Shown here: in pieces, positions 1 to 8,252 of the stretch
How the letters are laid out: each line of letters begins with the position of its first letter
Position numbering within the stretch: position 1 is the first letter of the stretch
Source: Saccharospirillum sp043196875
GTDB lineage: Bacteria > Pseudomonadota > Gammaproteobacteria > Pseudomonadales > Natronospirillaceae
Direction of reading: 5' to 3'
Assembly: GCF_043196875.1 (NCBI RefSeq)
Contig: NZ_JBEBMX010000006.1
Coordinates: forward strand, 124,001 to 188,000
DNA length: 64,000 nucleotides
Made by a program: the position numbers and the translations under genes
The notes under the pieces: model-generated
Seen by the model: only the letters and a program-made list of their open reading frames with translations
The model's database searches: none
Told to the model about the DNA's origin: nothing

Positions 1-2786
1 TCACCAGTCTGGATGAACTGACCGAACAAATCCTGCCACCCGGTCTGCGACTCGAGGGTGAACTGAGCATCGAGCGGGCCACGGCCGAAAGCGATGCGCT
101 GGATTATCTGCAAGCCGTCGCTCGTCAAAACAAGGTCTTTAAGTCGTACATCGGTCTGGGTTATCACGACACCCGGGTGCCGGCGGTCATTCAACGCAAT
201 GTCCTGGAAAACCCGGGCTGGTACACCGCTTACACACCCTACCAACCGGAAATTGCTCAGGGCCGATTGGAAGCGCTGCTGAACTTCCAGCAGACCATTA
301 CCGACCTCACCGCCATGGATTTGGCCAACGCCTCCTTGCTCGACGAAGCCACTGCCGCGGCCGAAGCCATGGCGATGGCCAAACGCTGCGTTAAAAACAA
401 TCCAGCCAACGTCTTCTTTGTTGATGAGAATGTGCTGCCCCAGACGCTGGATGTGATCCGCACGCGCGCAAGCTATATGGGTATCGAGGTCGTCACCGGC
501 CCGATGGAAAGTGCGGCTGAGCAACCGGTATTCGCCGCCCTGCTGCAATATCCCGGCGCCAACGGGGAAATACGCGATCCACAACCGGTGATCGAACAAC
601 TGCATCAATGCAATGCGCTGGCGGTGGTAGCCACTGACTTAATGGCGCTGCTGATGCTGACACCGCCAGGTGAAATGGGCGCCGATATCGTGCTCGGTAA
701 CAGTCAACGCTTTGGCGTACCGTTGGGTTTTGGCGGACCTCATGCCGCCTTCTTTGCCACCCGCGAAGACTATAAACGCTCCATTCCCGGCCGGCTGATC
801 GGCGTATCCAAAGACGCTCGCGGCCGCACCGCCTTGCGCATGGCGCTGCAAACGCGTGAGCAACATATCCGCCGCGAGAAAGCCAACTCCAACATCTGCA
901 CCGCTCAGGTTTTGCTCGCCAATATGGCGGGCTTTTATGCGGTCTACCACGGCCCGACCGGCCTGAGTCGCATCGCCCAGCGCATTCATCGCCTCACCGG
1001 TATTCTTGCCGAAGGTCTGGAAGCCAAGGGCATTCATCTGGTTAACAGCCACTTCTTCGATACGCTGACCATCGACCCTCAAGGCAATCGCGAGCTGATT
1101 TTAGAACGTGCCGCCCAGCGGCAGATCAACCTGCGTCAGGACGCTGATGGCAAGCTGGGCATCAGCCTGAACGAATGCACCAGCCGCGAAGATGTCGAAG
1201 AACTGTTCGATGTATTGATGGGCGATCACGATTTCTCAGTCGCAGAAATCGATCAACAGATCACCGACCAGGGCACCACCTTTATGCCCGAAAATCTCGA
1301 GCGCGAGAGCGGCTATTTGAGTCATTCGGTGTTCAACAGTCACCACAGTGAAACGGCCATGCTGCGCTATCTGAAGCGCCTGGAAAACCGTGATCTGTCG
1401 TTGGCGCACGCCATGATTCCGCTCGGTTCCTGCACCATGAAGCTCAATGCCAGTGCCGAAATGCAGCCCCTTTCCTGGCCGGAATTCAGCCGCATTCATC
1501 CCTTTGCGCCGCGCCCTCAGACCAAGGGCTATCGCACCTTGCTGGAAGAATTGGAAACCATGCTGCGCGCCATTACCGGTTTTGACGCCATCAGCATGCA
1601 ACCCAATTCCGGAGCTCAAGGCGAATACGCTGGCCTGCTCGCCATTCGACGCTTTCAGCAAGCGCAAGGCGATGAACAACGCGATATCTGTTTGATTCCA
1701 CAATCCGCTCACGGCACCAATCCAGCCTCGGCGCAGATGATGGGTCTGAAAGTGGTGGTGGTAAAAACCGACGCTGACGGCAATGTCGATCTGGACGATC
1801 TGCAAGCACGCATCGACGCCGCCGGTGATCGTTTAAGCTGCCTGATGATCACCTACCCCTCCACTCACGGTGTTTATGAGGAGGGTATCCGCGATATCTG
1901 CGAGCGAATCCATGCAGCTGGCGGACAGGTCTATATGGACGGCGCCAATCTCAATGCTCAAGTTGGCATCACCCGACCGGCCGACATCGGCGCTGATGTT
2001 GCGCACCTGAACCTGCATAAAACCTTTGCCATTCCGCATGGCGGCGGCGGCCCCGGCATGGGCCCAATCGGCGTTGCAGAGCATCTGACGCCTTATCTGC
2101 CCGGACACATTCTGGCTACCGAACTGGACTTAGCACCGGATCACGCTGTCTCGGCCGCCCCCTTTGGCAGCGCCTCCATCCTGCCGATTTCCTGGATGTA
2201 CATTCGCCTGCTCGGCGCTCAGGGATTGCGTGAGTCGACTCAGGTTGCGCTGCTCAATGCCAACTACTTAGCCGAACGCCTGAAAGCGCACTACCCCGTT
2301 TTGTACAGCGGTCGCCAGGGCCGTGTCGCGCACGAGTGCATTCTCGATTTACGCCCGTTAAAAGCCGAAACCGGCATCAGTGAAGCCGACATCGCCAAGC
2401 GACTGATGGATTATGGTTTTCACGCACCCACCATGAGCTTCCCGGTGCCCGGCACCTTTATGGTCGAACCCACCGAGAGCGAGAACCTGGCCGAACTCGA
2501 CCGTTTTATCGATGCGATGATCGCCATCCGCGATGAAATTAATCGGGTTGGCTCCGGCGAATGGCCTGCGGACAACAATCCGCTGGTACGCGCACCACAT
2601 ACCCAGGCTGATTTGATGGAAGATTGGCAGCGCCCTTATCCGCGTGCCCTGGCGTTCTATCCATTGGATTGGGTTGCTGACGCCAAATTCTGGCCAACGG
2701 TCAATCGCATTGATGAAGTCTGGGGCGATCGCAATTTGTTTTGTTCCTGCCCAAGTCCCGATGCTTACCAGGAGGATGAAAGCTGA
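1..2786 (+). CDS. gcvP: Glycine dehydrogenase (decarboxylating), P-protein; 5' end outside window
   Basis: PLP enzyme of the glycine cleavage system: it decarboxylates glycine and passes the aminomethyl group to the lipoyl arm of GcvH. The reading frame is open from base 3, so about 927 residues are visible; the family is usually about 950-965, so only some 30 N-terminal residues are missing. Both halves of the bacterial fused P-protein are present. The glycine-rich PLP site LNLHKTFAIPHGGGGPG lies near the middle, with the Schiff-base lysine codon at 2019-2021. gcvT and gcvH probably lie upstream. The stop codon overlaps the start of the next gene (ATGA), so the ACT-domain gene is co-translated. 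Confidence 0.98.
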   Translation, partial: TSLDELTEQILPPGLRLEGELSIERATAESDALDYLQAVARQNKVFKSYIGLGYHDTRVPAVIQRNVLENPGWYTAYTPYQPEIAQGRLEALLNFQQTITDLTAMDLANASLLDEATAAAEAMAMAKRCVKNNPANVFFVDENVLPQTLDVIRTRASYMGIEVVTGPMESAAEQPVFAALLQYPGANGEIRDPQPVIEQLHQCNALAVVATDLMALLMLTPPGEMGADIVLGNSQRFGVPLGFGGPHAAFFATREDYKRSIPGRLIGVSKDARGRTALRMALQTREQHIRREKANSNICTAQVLLANMAGFYAVYHGPTGLSRIAQRIHRLTGILAEGLEAKGIHLVNSHFFDTLTIDPQGNRELILERAAQRQINLRQDADGKLGISLNECTSREDVEELFDVLMGDHDFSVAEIDQQITDQGTTFMPENLERESGYLSHSVFNSHHSETAMLRYLKRLENRDLSLAHAMIPLGSCTMKLNASAEMQPLSWPEFSRIHPFAPRPQTKGYRTLLEELETMLRAITGFDAISMQPNSGAQGEYAGLLAIRRFQQAQGDEQRDICLIPQSAHGTNPASAQMMGLKVVVVKTDADGNVDLDDLQARIDAAGDRLSCLMITYPSTHGVYEEGIRDICERIHAAGGQVYMDGANLNAQVGITRPADIGADVAHLNLHKTFAIPHGGGGPGMGPIGVAEHLTPYLPGHILATELDLAPDHAVSAAPFGSASILPISWMYIRLLGAQGLRESTQVALLNANYLAERLKAHYPVLYSGRQGRVAHECILDLRPLKAETGISEADIAKRLMDYGFHAPTMSFPVPGTFMVEPTESENLAELDRFIDAMIAIRDEINRVGSGEWPADNNPLVRAPHTQADLMEDWQRPYPRALAFYPLDWVADAKFWPTVNRIDEVWGDRNLFCSCPSPDAYQEDES

Positions 2787-3289
2787 TGGAACTGATTTTG
2801 AGTATTATGGCCGCCGACCGGCCCGGTATTGTCGAACGCATCGCAGATGTGGTGGCAAGTCATGGCGGCAACTGGCAAGAAAGTCGGCTGGCCACCATGG
2901 CCGGTCGCTTTGCCGGCATCATCCGAGTCAGCCTGGAACAGGAACGCTACGGTGAACTGCAAACGGCATTACAAGCGTTGCGCGATGAAGGTCTCAACGT
3001 GCAGATCGAAGTCGGCGACAGCGATGCCGAAGCGGTGGAATCGCACTGGATCGAAGTGATTGGTAATGACCGCCCCGGCATCGTGCGCGAAGTCACTCGG
3101 GCGCTGGCCGCCGAACAGGTTAATGTCATCGACCTGGCCACCGACGTTGAACCGGCCTCGATGAGCGGCGGACTCTTGTTTAGAGCTCAACTGGAGTTGG
3201 GCCTGACACCGGGCCAATCGATGGACGCGGTGATTCAGGCGCTGGAAGATTTATCGCCGGATTTAATGGTCGATCGGCTGAATGACTGA
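2786..3289 (+). CDS. gcvR: Tandem ACT-domain protein, glycine cleavage system repressor family (GcvR-like)
   Basis: 167 residues made of two ACT domains (about 1-80 and 88-167), each opening with an (A/N)DRPGIV turn typical of amino-acid-binding ACT modules. GcvR of Escherichia coli is a two-ACT protein that antagonises the activator GcvA in response to glycine. There is no DNA-binding domain here, which fits a protein-level regulator. The start ATG overlaps the gcvP stop by one base, so expression is tied to the cleavage system. The exact regulatory partner is not visible in the window. Confidence 0.85.
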   Translation: MELILSIMAADRPGIVERIADVVASHGGNWQESRLATMAGRFAGIIRVSLEQERYGELQTALQALRDEGLNVQIEVGDSDAEAVESHWIEVIGNDRPGIVREVTRALAAEQVNVIDLATDVEPASMSGGLLFRAQLELGLTPGQSMDAVIQALEDLSPDLMVDRLND

Positions 3290-3332
3290 TTAGAAAAAAC
3301 AGACGCTTGGGTGCGATAGGGTCGCCACCCGG

Positions 3333-3421
3333 ACGGGAGACGGGAGACGGGAGACGGGAGACGGGAGACGCAAGTTAGTACAGTCGCCGCTAATTAGCGG
3401 CTCCCGTTAAGCGTCTCCCGT
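3333..3421. repeat. Intergenic 7-bp tandem repeat (ACGGGAG x5) with distal inverted copy
   Basis: Five contiguous copies of ACGGGAG occupy 3333-3367. Bases 3361-3371 (ACGGGAGACGC) are perfectly complementary to 3411-3421 (GCGTCTCCCGT), and between them lies a 16-bp perfect palindrome, GCCGCTAATTAGCGGC (3386-3401). The stretch sits between the convergent ends of gcvR and the ABC permease gene, where a bidirectional stop is expected, but no T-tract follows. The G-runs are spaced GGG-N4-GGG five times, which also fits a G-quadruplex on the plus strand. Confidence 0.8.
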
Positions 3422-3429
3422 CAACTCAA

Positions 3430-4281
3430 TCAACCCGGCGACAAACCACGCAAGCGCTCGGAACGACGACGCAACAATTCCAGCGTAGTCAGCAACAAAA
3501 TCGACAGCATCACCATCATGGTTGCCACCGCCAGAATGGTGGGACTGATTTCTTCTCGGATACCCGACCACATCTGAATCGGAATGGTGCGCTGCTCCGG
3601 TCCGCTGACGAATAACACCACCACCACTTCATCGAAAGACGTGATAAACGCAAACAAGGCACCGGATACCACACCGGGGGTCACCAGCGGCAAAATCACT
3701 TTAAAGAAGGTGCGTGTCGGGTTGGCGCCCAGGCTCGCTGCAGCACGGGTCAGACTGTGATCAAAACTGCTCAATGTCGCCGTCACCGTGATCACCACGA
3801 AGGGAATACCCAAAGCAGTATGCGCCAGTATTACGCCCAGATAAGTCTGGCTCAGACCGACGCGCGAGAAGAAAAAGAACATCGCTGCGCCGGAAATAAT
3901 CAGCGGCACTACTAAGGGTGAAATCATCAGCGCCATGATGGTGTTGCGGAACGGCATAAAACGACTCGATAACCCCAAGGCCGCTATGGTACCCAAGACA
4001 GTCGCCAGAATGGTCGAGGCGATGGCGATCAGAATGGAGTTTCGAATCGCCCCCAGCCAGGCACTGGAGGTAAAGAAATCCTCATACCAGCGCAATGAAT
4101 AACCATCCGGCTGAAACGTCAGCATGGCTTCAGTGAAAGTGAAATAAGGCTCAGCATTGAAACTGAGCGGAATGATGACCAACAAAGGACCGACCAAAAA
4201 CAAAAAGATCAGTGCACAGATCACCCGGAAGACGTAATACCAGACCCGTTCCGGGCCGGTTGCATAAGAAGGCACGGCCAT
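3430..4281 (-). CDS. potC: ABC transporter permease, PotC-type
   Basis: 283-residue inner-membrane permease of a PotABCD-class importer. About six hydrophobic spans are visible, and the EAA-loop region (RAAASLGANPTRTFFKVILP, about residues 178-197) that docks on the ATPase is intact. It is the last gene of a minus-strand operon, four bases after the PotB-type gene, so the two are probably translationally coupled. The family carries polyamines or related cations. The actual substrate cannot be told from the permease alone. Confidence 0.9.
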   Translation of the reverse strand: MAVPSYATGPERVWYYVFRVICALIFLFLVGPLLVIIPLSFNAEPYFTFTEAMLTFQPDGYSLRWYEDFFTSSAWLGAIRNSILIAIASTILATVLGTIAALGLSSRFMPFRNTIMALMISPLVVPLIISGAAMFFFFSRVGLSQTYLGVILAHTALGIPFVVITVTATLSSFDHSLTRAAASLGANPTRTFFKVILPLVTPGVVSGALFAFITSFDEVVVVLFVSGPEQRTIPIQMWSGIREEISPTILAVATMMVMLSILLLTTLELLRRRSERLRGLSPG

Positions 4282-4285
4282 CGGT

Positions 4286-5554
4286 TTACCCCAGCTTCAC
4301 GTTATCAACGCCAATCAGGCGGTTGTAGATCAGATAGAACGCAATGACGACGAACAACAGGATGGAAGCAATAGCGGCTGCCAGACCCCAGTTCAAAGAC
4401 GTCTGCATATGGTAGGCAATAAAGTTGGTAATAAAGATGCCGTCCTGACCACCGACCAGCGCCGGCGTGATGTAATAACCAATAGCCAGAATAAACACCA
4501 GAATCGAACCCGCTCCAATGCCCGGAATCGTCAACGGGAAATAGACCCGCCGGAACGCCAGGAATGGTTGCGCACCCAGTGACCGGGCCGCTCGCATGTA
4601 ATACGGCGGTATCGTCTTCATCACCGAATACAGCGGCAGGATCATAAAGGGCAACAGAATATGCGTCATGGCGATCAGAGTGCCGGTCTTGTTGTAGATC
4701 ATCGACAACCGACTGTCGTCGTCAATCAGACCCATGCCGACAAAGATATCGTTCAAAATCCCCTGCTGCTGCAGGATGGCAATCCAGGTCGTGGTACGCA
4801 CCAGCAAAGAGGTCCAGAACGGCAACAACACCAAAATCATTAACAGGTTGGAATAACGCAGCGGAGAGTTGGCCAACAAAAAGGCAATGGGATAGCCCAA
4901 CAGCAAACACAAACCGGTGATGGCAATACTCATCCAGAAGGTGCGTACAAAAAGTTGCTGATAGATCTGCAAATATTCAGGTTGCTCGACAATATCGCCA
5001 TTACTGTCGAACTTCATATCCACCGCTGCCAAATAATAAGACAACGTATAAGGATCCGATTCGCGTTTGATCAGACGCCAAATATCAATATCGGCCCAAT
5101 CTTCATCGATATCCAAAACGGCAGCCTTATAAGGGCCACTTTCAATACGGCCAGCACGACGCGACGTTTTCATAATCAGCGAGCGCATGCCGGATATTTC
5201 ATAATTCAATCGGCTGGCAACCAACCCAAGATTGCGGGCTTCGCTACCCTCAATCAGGTCTTGTACCAAGGCTTCAAAGACGGCTTCATCGGGAACCGAT
5301 TCACCATCCCAGTCTTCCAGCATGGCGGCGGTACGCACCAGTTGCGTATTCACCTCGGGGTTGTCGACACTGCGTTTAAGCATATCCAGGATCGGCATCA
5401 CAAAGGCGATCAGCAGGAAAAGCAACAGTGGCGCCACCAGTAAAAAGGCACGCATCTGATTGCGGCGATTGGTCCGCATCAGACTGATCTTCAGAGGTAC
5501 ACCATTGGCCGTTGTCAGGCCTTTTCCAGCTCGGCTCACGCTGTTTTCAGTCAC
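4286..5554 (-). CDS. potB: ABC transporter permease, PotB-type with large periplasmic insertion
   Basis: 422 residues, longer than the roughly 275-285 of classical PotB. The extra length is a hydrophilic segment (about residues 55-195) between the first and second membrane spans, predicted to be periplasmic; such long forms recur in PotB-like permeases of marine bacteria. The rest has five further membrane spans and the EAA loop (AARSLGAQPFLAFRRVYFPL). It lies downstream of the binding-protein gene after a gap of about 100 bp that holds a stem-loop, and just upstream of the PotC-type gene. Confidence 0.9.
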   Translation of the reverse strand: MTENSVSRAGKGLTTANGVPLKISLMRTNRRNQMRAFLLVAPLLLFLLIAFVMPILDMLKRSVDNPEVNTQLVRTAAMLEDWDGESVPDEAVFEALVQDLIEGSEARNLGLVASRLNYEISGMRSLIMKTSRRAGRIESGPYKAAVLDIDEDWADIDIWRLIKRESDPYTLSYYLAAVDMKFDSNGDIVEQPEYLQIYQQLFVRTFWMSIAITGLCLLLGYPIAFLLANSPLRYSNLLMILVLLPFWTSLLVRTTTWIAILQQQGILNDIFVGMGLIDDDSRLSMIYNKTGTLIAMTHILLPFMILPLYSVMKTIPPYYMRAARSLGAQPFLAFRRVYFPLTIPGIGAGSILVFILAIGYYITPALVGGQDGIFITNFIAYHMQTSLNWGLAAAIASILLFVVIAFYLIYNRLIGVDNVKLG

Positions 5555-5588
5555 GTTACTGTCCTGTTACGGAAGGGAAGGTCGAAAG

Positions 5589-5617
5589 GTTGGCCGGAGC
5601 ATTTAGCTCCGACCAAC
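5589..5617 (-). promoter_or_regulatory. Intercistronic stem-loop between binding-protein and permease genes
   Basis: GTTGG-C-CGGAGC / GCTCCG-A-CCAAC forms an 11-bp stem with one C/A mismatch and an ATTTA loop. No T-run follows in either direction. Stem-loops in this position (after the solute-binding gene, before the permeases) are known to protect the upstream mRNA and give the binding protein a higher yield than the membrane subunits. That role is inferred here from position only. Confidence 0.6.
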
Positions 5618-5652
5618 AGCCCTTAGCGGGCTAACTGTTAACGAGCCAACTA

Positions 5653-6750
5653 TTATCGAGCCAACCAGGCGTTGAAGCGCTGGTTCAGTTCGTCGCCGTA
5701 GTCCGCCCAGAACTCATCATTCTTCTGGATGGCAGTGGCGAAGTTCGGGCCGTATGTCGGCATATGCGGCTTCATGTCGATACCGGTTTCAGCGTGAGTG
5801 CTGACTTCGGCGGCAGAAGAGGCACGGGCCGGGCCGTAGGAGATGTACTTGGCTTGATCAGCCAGGCGCTGGGTGTCGGTAGCAAAGGCCAGATAATCTT
5901 CAACCTTATCGAGCTTGCCCATCGGCACAACCCAACCGTCCAGTTCGAATACCTGTTTGTCCCAGATAATTTCGAACGGCTGGCCTTCGTTTACGGCAGC
6001 GTTAAACAGGCGGCCGTTGTAGGCAGAAGCGAACACCACCTCACCATCAGCCAACAGCTGCGGCGGCTGAGCACCTTCTTCCCACCAGATAACGCTGTCT
6101 TTGATGGTGTCCAGTTTGGCGAAAGCGCGCTGGATGCCTTCTTCAGTTTCCAGAACGTCATAGACGTCTTCGGTCGGCACGCCGTCAGCCATCAATGCCC
6201 ATTCCAGGTTGTTGATCGGTGCCTTTTGCAGCGCACGCATACCCGGGAAGTCTTCCAGGTTAAAAACGTCTTCCATCAGGAATGGCTGGTTGTCAGCCGG
6301 GAAGGCTTCGGTGTTGTAGCCGATGACGTTGGAATAAACGATCTGCGGAATAAAGCATTCGGTCAGTGAACCTTCGATGAAGTCTTCACTGGGCAGCGTG
6401 CCGTCCGGCGCGGCCGCCAGCAAGGCATCGTGATCGATCGGTTCAACCAGACCTTCATCGCACGCAATGATGGCGTCAGCCGGGAGAATATCGACCAGGT
6501 CCCAGGTGACATTACCGGCCTGAGACTGAGCGCGCAGACCGGCCAGAGCGTTGGCAGATCGGTCGATGTTGACGATCTCGTCACCGGTCATATCCATCCA
6601 GGGTTGATGATAAGCCTGCTGTTGGCTGGCTGTGTAGGCACCGCCCCAGGATACGATGTTCAGTGTATCCGCCTGGGCCCAGGTACCGGCCAGGGACAGT
6701 ACCGCCAGGCCTGCGAGGGCCTTCGGCACAATTACCGTCTTCGTCTTCAT
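5653..6750 (-). CDS. Periplasmic solute-binding protein, spermidine/putrescine (PotD/PotF) class
   Basis: 365 residues from the chosen ATG at 6750, which has AGGAG eight bases upstream; an in-frame ATG 14 codons earlier (6792) lacks a ribosome site and would spoil the signal peptide. The N-terminus (MKTKTVIVPKALAGL...) is a classical signal peptide cleaved near TWAQA. The mature protein begins LNIVSWGGAYT, typical of family-1 binding proteins of PotABCD-type importers. It captures the ligand for the two permeases downstream and the ATPase upstream. Polyamine is the most likely ligand, but GABA-like or opine-like compounds are not excluded. Confidence 0.88.
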   Translation of the reverse strand: MKTKTVIVPKALAGLAVLSLAGTWAQADTLNIVSWGGAYTASQQQAYHQPWMDMTGDEIVNIDRSANALAGLRAQSQAGNVTWDLVDILPADAIIACDEGLVEPIDHDALLAAAPDGTLPSEDFIEGSLTECFIPQIVYSNVIGYNTEAFPADNQPFLMEDVFNLEDFPGMRALQKAPINNLEWALMADGVPTEDVYDVLETEEGIQRAFAKLDTIKDSVIWWEEGAQPPQLLADGEVVFASAYNGRLFNAAVNEGQPFEIIWDKQVFELDGWVVPMGKLDKVEDYLAFATDTQRLADQAKYISYGPARASSAAEVSTHAETGIDMKPHMPTYGPNFATAIQKNDEFWADYGDELNQRFNAWLAR

Positions 6751-6825
6751 GGTTGAGTCTCCTGCATAGTTACCGGTGAATTCCGGTTTCATGATGCTGT
6801 TTATAATTATGGATGCGCTGTTCGA

Positions 6826-7905
6826 TCACGCATCAAGGGCTCGACAATCGGTATGGGACCAGCCCACCCGAATCTTCTGACCACGCTTGAGCGATTGTTG
6901 GTTGACTGAGTTCGGCGTTTTCACCACGAACTCATCGTTACCGCAAACCGACACCCGCGTGCGCAGATGATCACCGAGATAAATCACATCTTTCACCTCG
7001 GCATCGAAAATATTGGGCAGTGCACCGTTGTCCGGATCGATCACTACCCGCTCAGGACGAATCGATAAGGTGGAATTCTGACCCGCCTGTTTAATCGCCA
7101 CCGGCGTCGCGGCCACCACACTGCCATCGGGCAGTCGGACCTGACACTGCTCACCATTCAACTCCGCCACCTCACCACCAAAGCGGTTGTTCTCGCCGAC
7201 AAAGGAAGCGACAAAGGCGTTTTGCGGGCGCTCGTACAATTCATCCGGCGTCGCCAGCTGTTGCACCACACCGTCATTGAACACAGCGATGCGATCCGAC
7301 ATGGTCAGGGCTTCACCCTGATCGTGGGTCACGTAAATCATGGCCACGTTTAATTCTTCATGAATGCGCTTAATTTCCAGCTGCATTTCTTCGCGCAGGT
7401 TTTTATCCAAGGCGCCAAGCGGTTCATCCATCAACACCAACTCCGGCTCGAACACCAAAGCACGAGCCAGGGCCACACGCTGTTGCTGACCACCCGACAA
7501 CTGCGCCGGCCGGCGACCTTCGAAACCCTGCAACTGCACCATGCCCAGTGCTTTGTCGACTTTCTTATCGATTTCGCTCTTGCTGAATCCGCGCACTTCC
7601 AACGGGAAAGCCAGGTTCTCAGCGACACTCATATGGGGGAAAAGGGCATAGTTCTGGAACACCATACCAATGCCGCGTTTGTGCGGAGGCAGGCGGGTGA
7701 TTGACTCGTTTTTAAGCAGAATCTGACCATGCGTTGGTGTTTCAAAGCCGGCCATCATCATCAGACAGGTGGTTTTACCAGAACCGGAAGGTCCCAGCAG
7801 GGTCACGAATTCGCCTGGAGCAACATCCAGATTGAAATCCTTCACGACCAACGAAACACCGTCATAACTTTTCTGAACGTTCTTGAACTTTGCGAATGGC
7901 TCCAC
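6826..7905 (-). CDS. potA: ABC transporter ATP-binding protein, PotA-type
   Basis: 359 residues with Walker A (GPSGSGKTT, about 38-46), Q-loop (FQNYALFP), signature LSGGQQQR, Walker B (LVLMDEPLGALD) and the switch histidine (THDQ). A C-terminal TOBE-type domain (about 240-359) fits the PotA/MalK-like subgroup. It is the first gene of the operon ATPase - binding protein - PotB - PotC. The start is GTG at 7905 with AGGA seven bases upstream. A promoter lies just ahead at 7932-7960. Confidence 0.93.
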   Translation of the reverse strand: MEPFAKFKNVQKSYDGVSLVVKDFNLDVAPGEFVTLLGPSGSGKTTCLMMMAGFETPTHGQILLKNESITRLPPHKRGIGMVFQNYALFPHMSVAENLAFPLEVRGFSKSEIDKKVDKALGMVQLQGFEGRRPAQLSGGQQQRVALARALVFEPELVLMDEPLGALDKNLREEMQLEIKRIHEELNVAMIYVTHDQGEALTMSDRIAVFNDGVVQQLATPDELYERPQNAFVASFVGENNRFGGEVAELNGEQCQVRLPDGSVVAATPVAIKQAGQNSTLSIRPERVVIDPDNGALPNIFDAEVKDVIYLGDHLRTRVSVCGNDEFVVKTPNSVNQQSLKRGQKIRVGWSHTDCRALDA

Positions 7906-7931
7906 GGGTTGATCCTGTCCAGTAAATTAAC

Positions 7932-7960
7932 CTTATAGCTATAATTAACAGCCTTGTGAA
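7932..7960 (-). promoter_or_regulatory. Sigma-70-type promoter of the PotABCD-like operon
   Basis: On the minus strand TTCACA (7955-7960) and TATAAG (7932-7937) are separated by 17 bases; each matches its consensus at five of six positions. The predicted 5' leader is only about 20 nt before the GTG start. No operator palindrome is obvious around it. Confidence 0.6.
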
Positions 7961-8137
7961 ACGGCGTCCAGTGTTGCGTTAAAAATCTTGATTGTTACTG
8001 ATTTTTAACGGTTTTTTTGATTTATTTCGGTTCACAAAACCACTCAATCGCCCCAGTACGGTGCGAAAATGCGGCGCATTACAGCCCTGCCCCAAACAAT
8101 GGTTCGACCAAGAAAGGTTAGCAATTTCCTTGCCTTT

Positions 8138-8166
8138 CCAAAGCTTTCGACAACGAAGCTTTTTTG
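8138..8166. other. Hairpin with T-run in the 7906-8252 intergenic stretch
   Basis: CCAAAGCTTTCG / CGAAGCTTTTTTGG pair around an ACAA loop with one bulged base, followed by T-rich sequence on the plus strand. No plus-strand gene precedes it, so a terminator role would only make sense for antisense or read-through RNA. The rest of 7967-8200 is AT-rich with no gene I can support. Confidence 0.35.
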
Positions 8167-8201
8167 GTCATTTTTCAACCGGCAAGCTCAGGCAGCAGCC
8201 C

Positions 8202-8232
8202 AAAAAAAAGCGAGCCGACTGGCTCGCTTTTT
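8202..8232. terminator. Intrinsic terminator after the BCCT transporter gene
   Basis: GCGAGCC (8210-8216), loop GACT, GGCTCGC (8221-8227), flanked by A8 on one side and T5 on the other, so it works in both directions. On the minus strand it ends the BCCT transcript and insulates the PotABCD-like operon downstream. Confidence 0.9.
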
Positions 8233-8252
8233 CTGATCAACTGACTATCCGC

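Noticed and set aside
3333..3370. CRISPR-like repeat
   Set aside because: Units are 7 bp, contiguous and without spacers.
4955..5443. 162-residue plus-strand frame inside the PotB-type gene
   Set aside because: Antisense shadow of a clear permease gene; composition is that of complementary codons.
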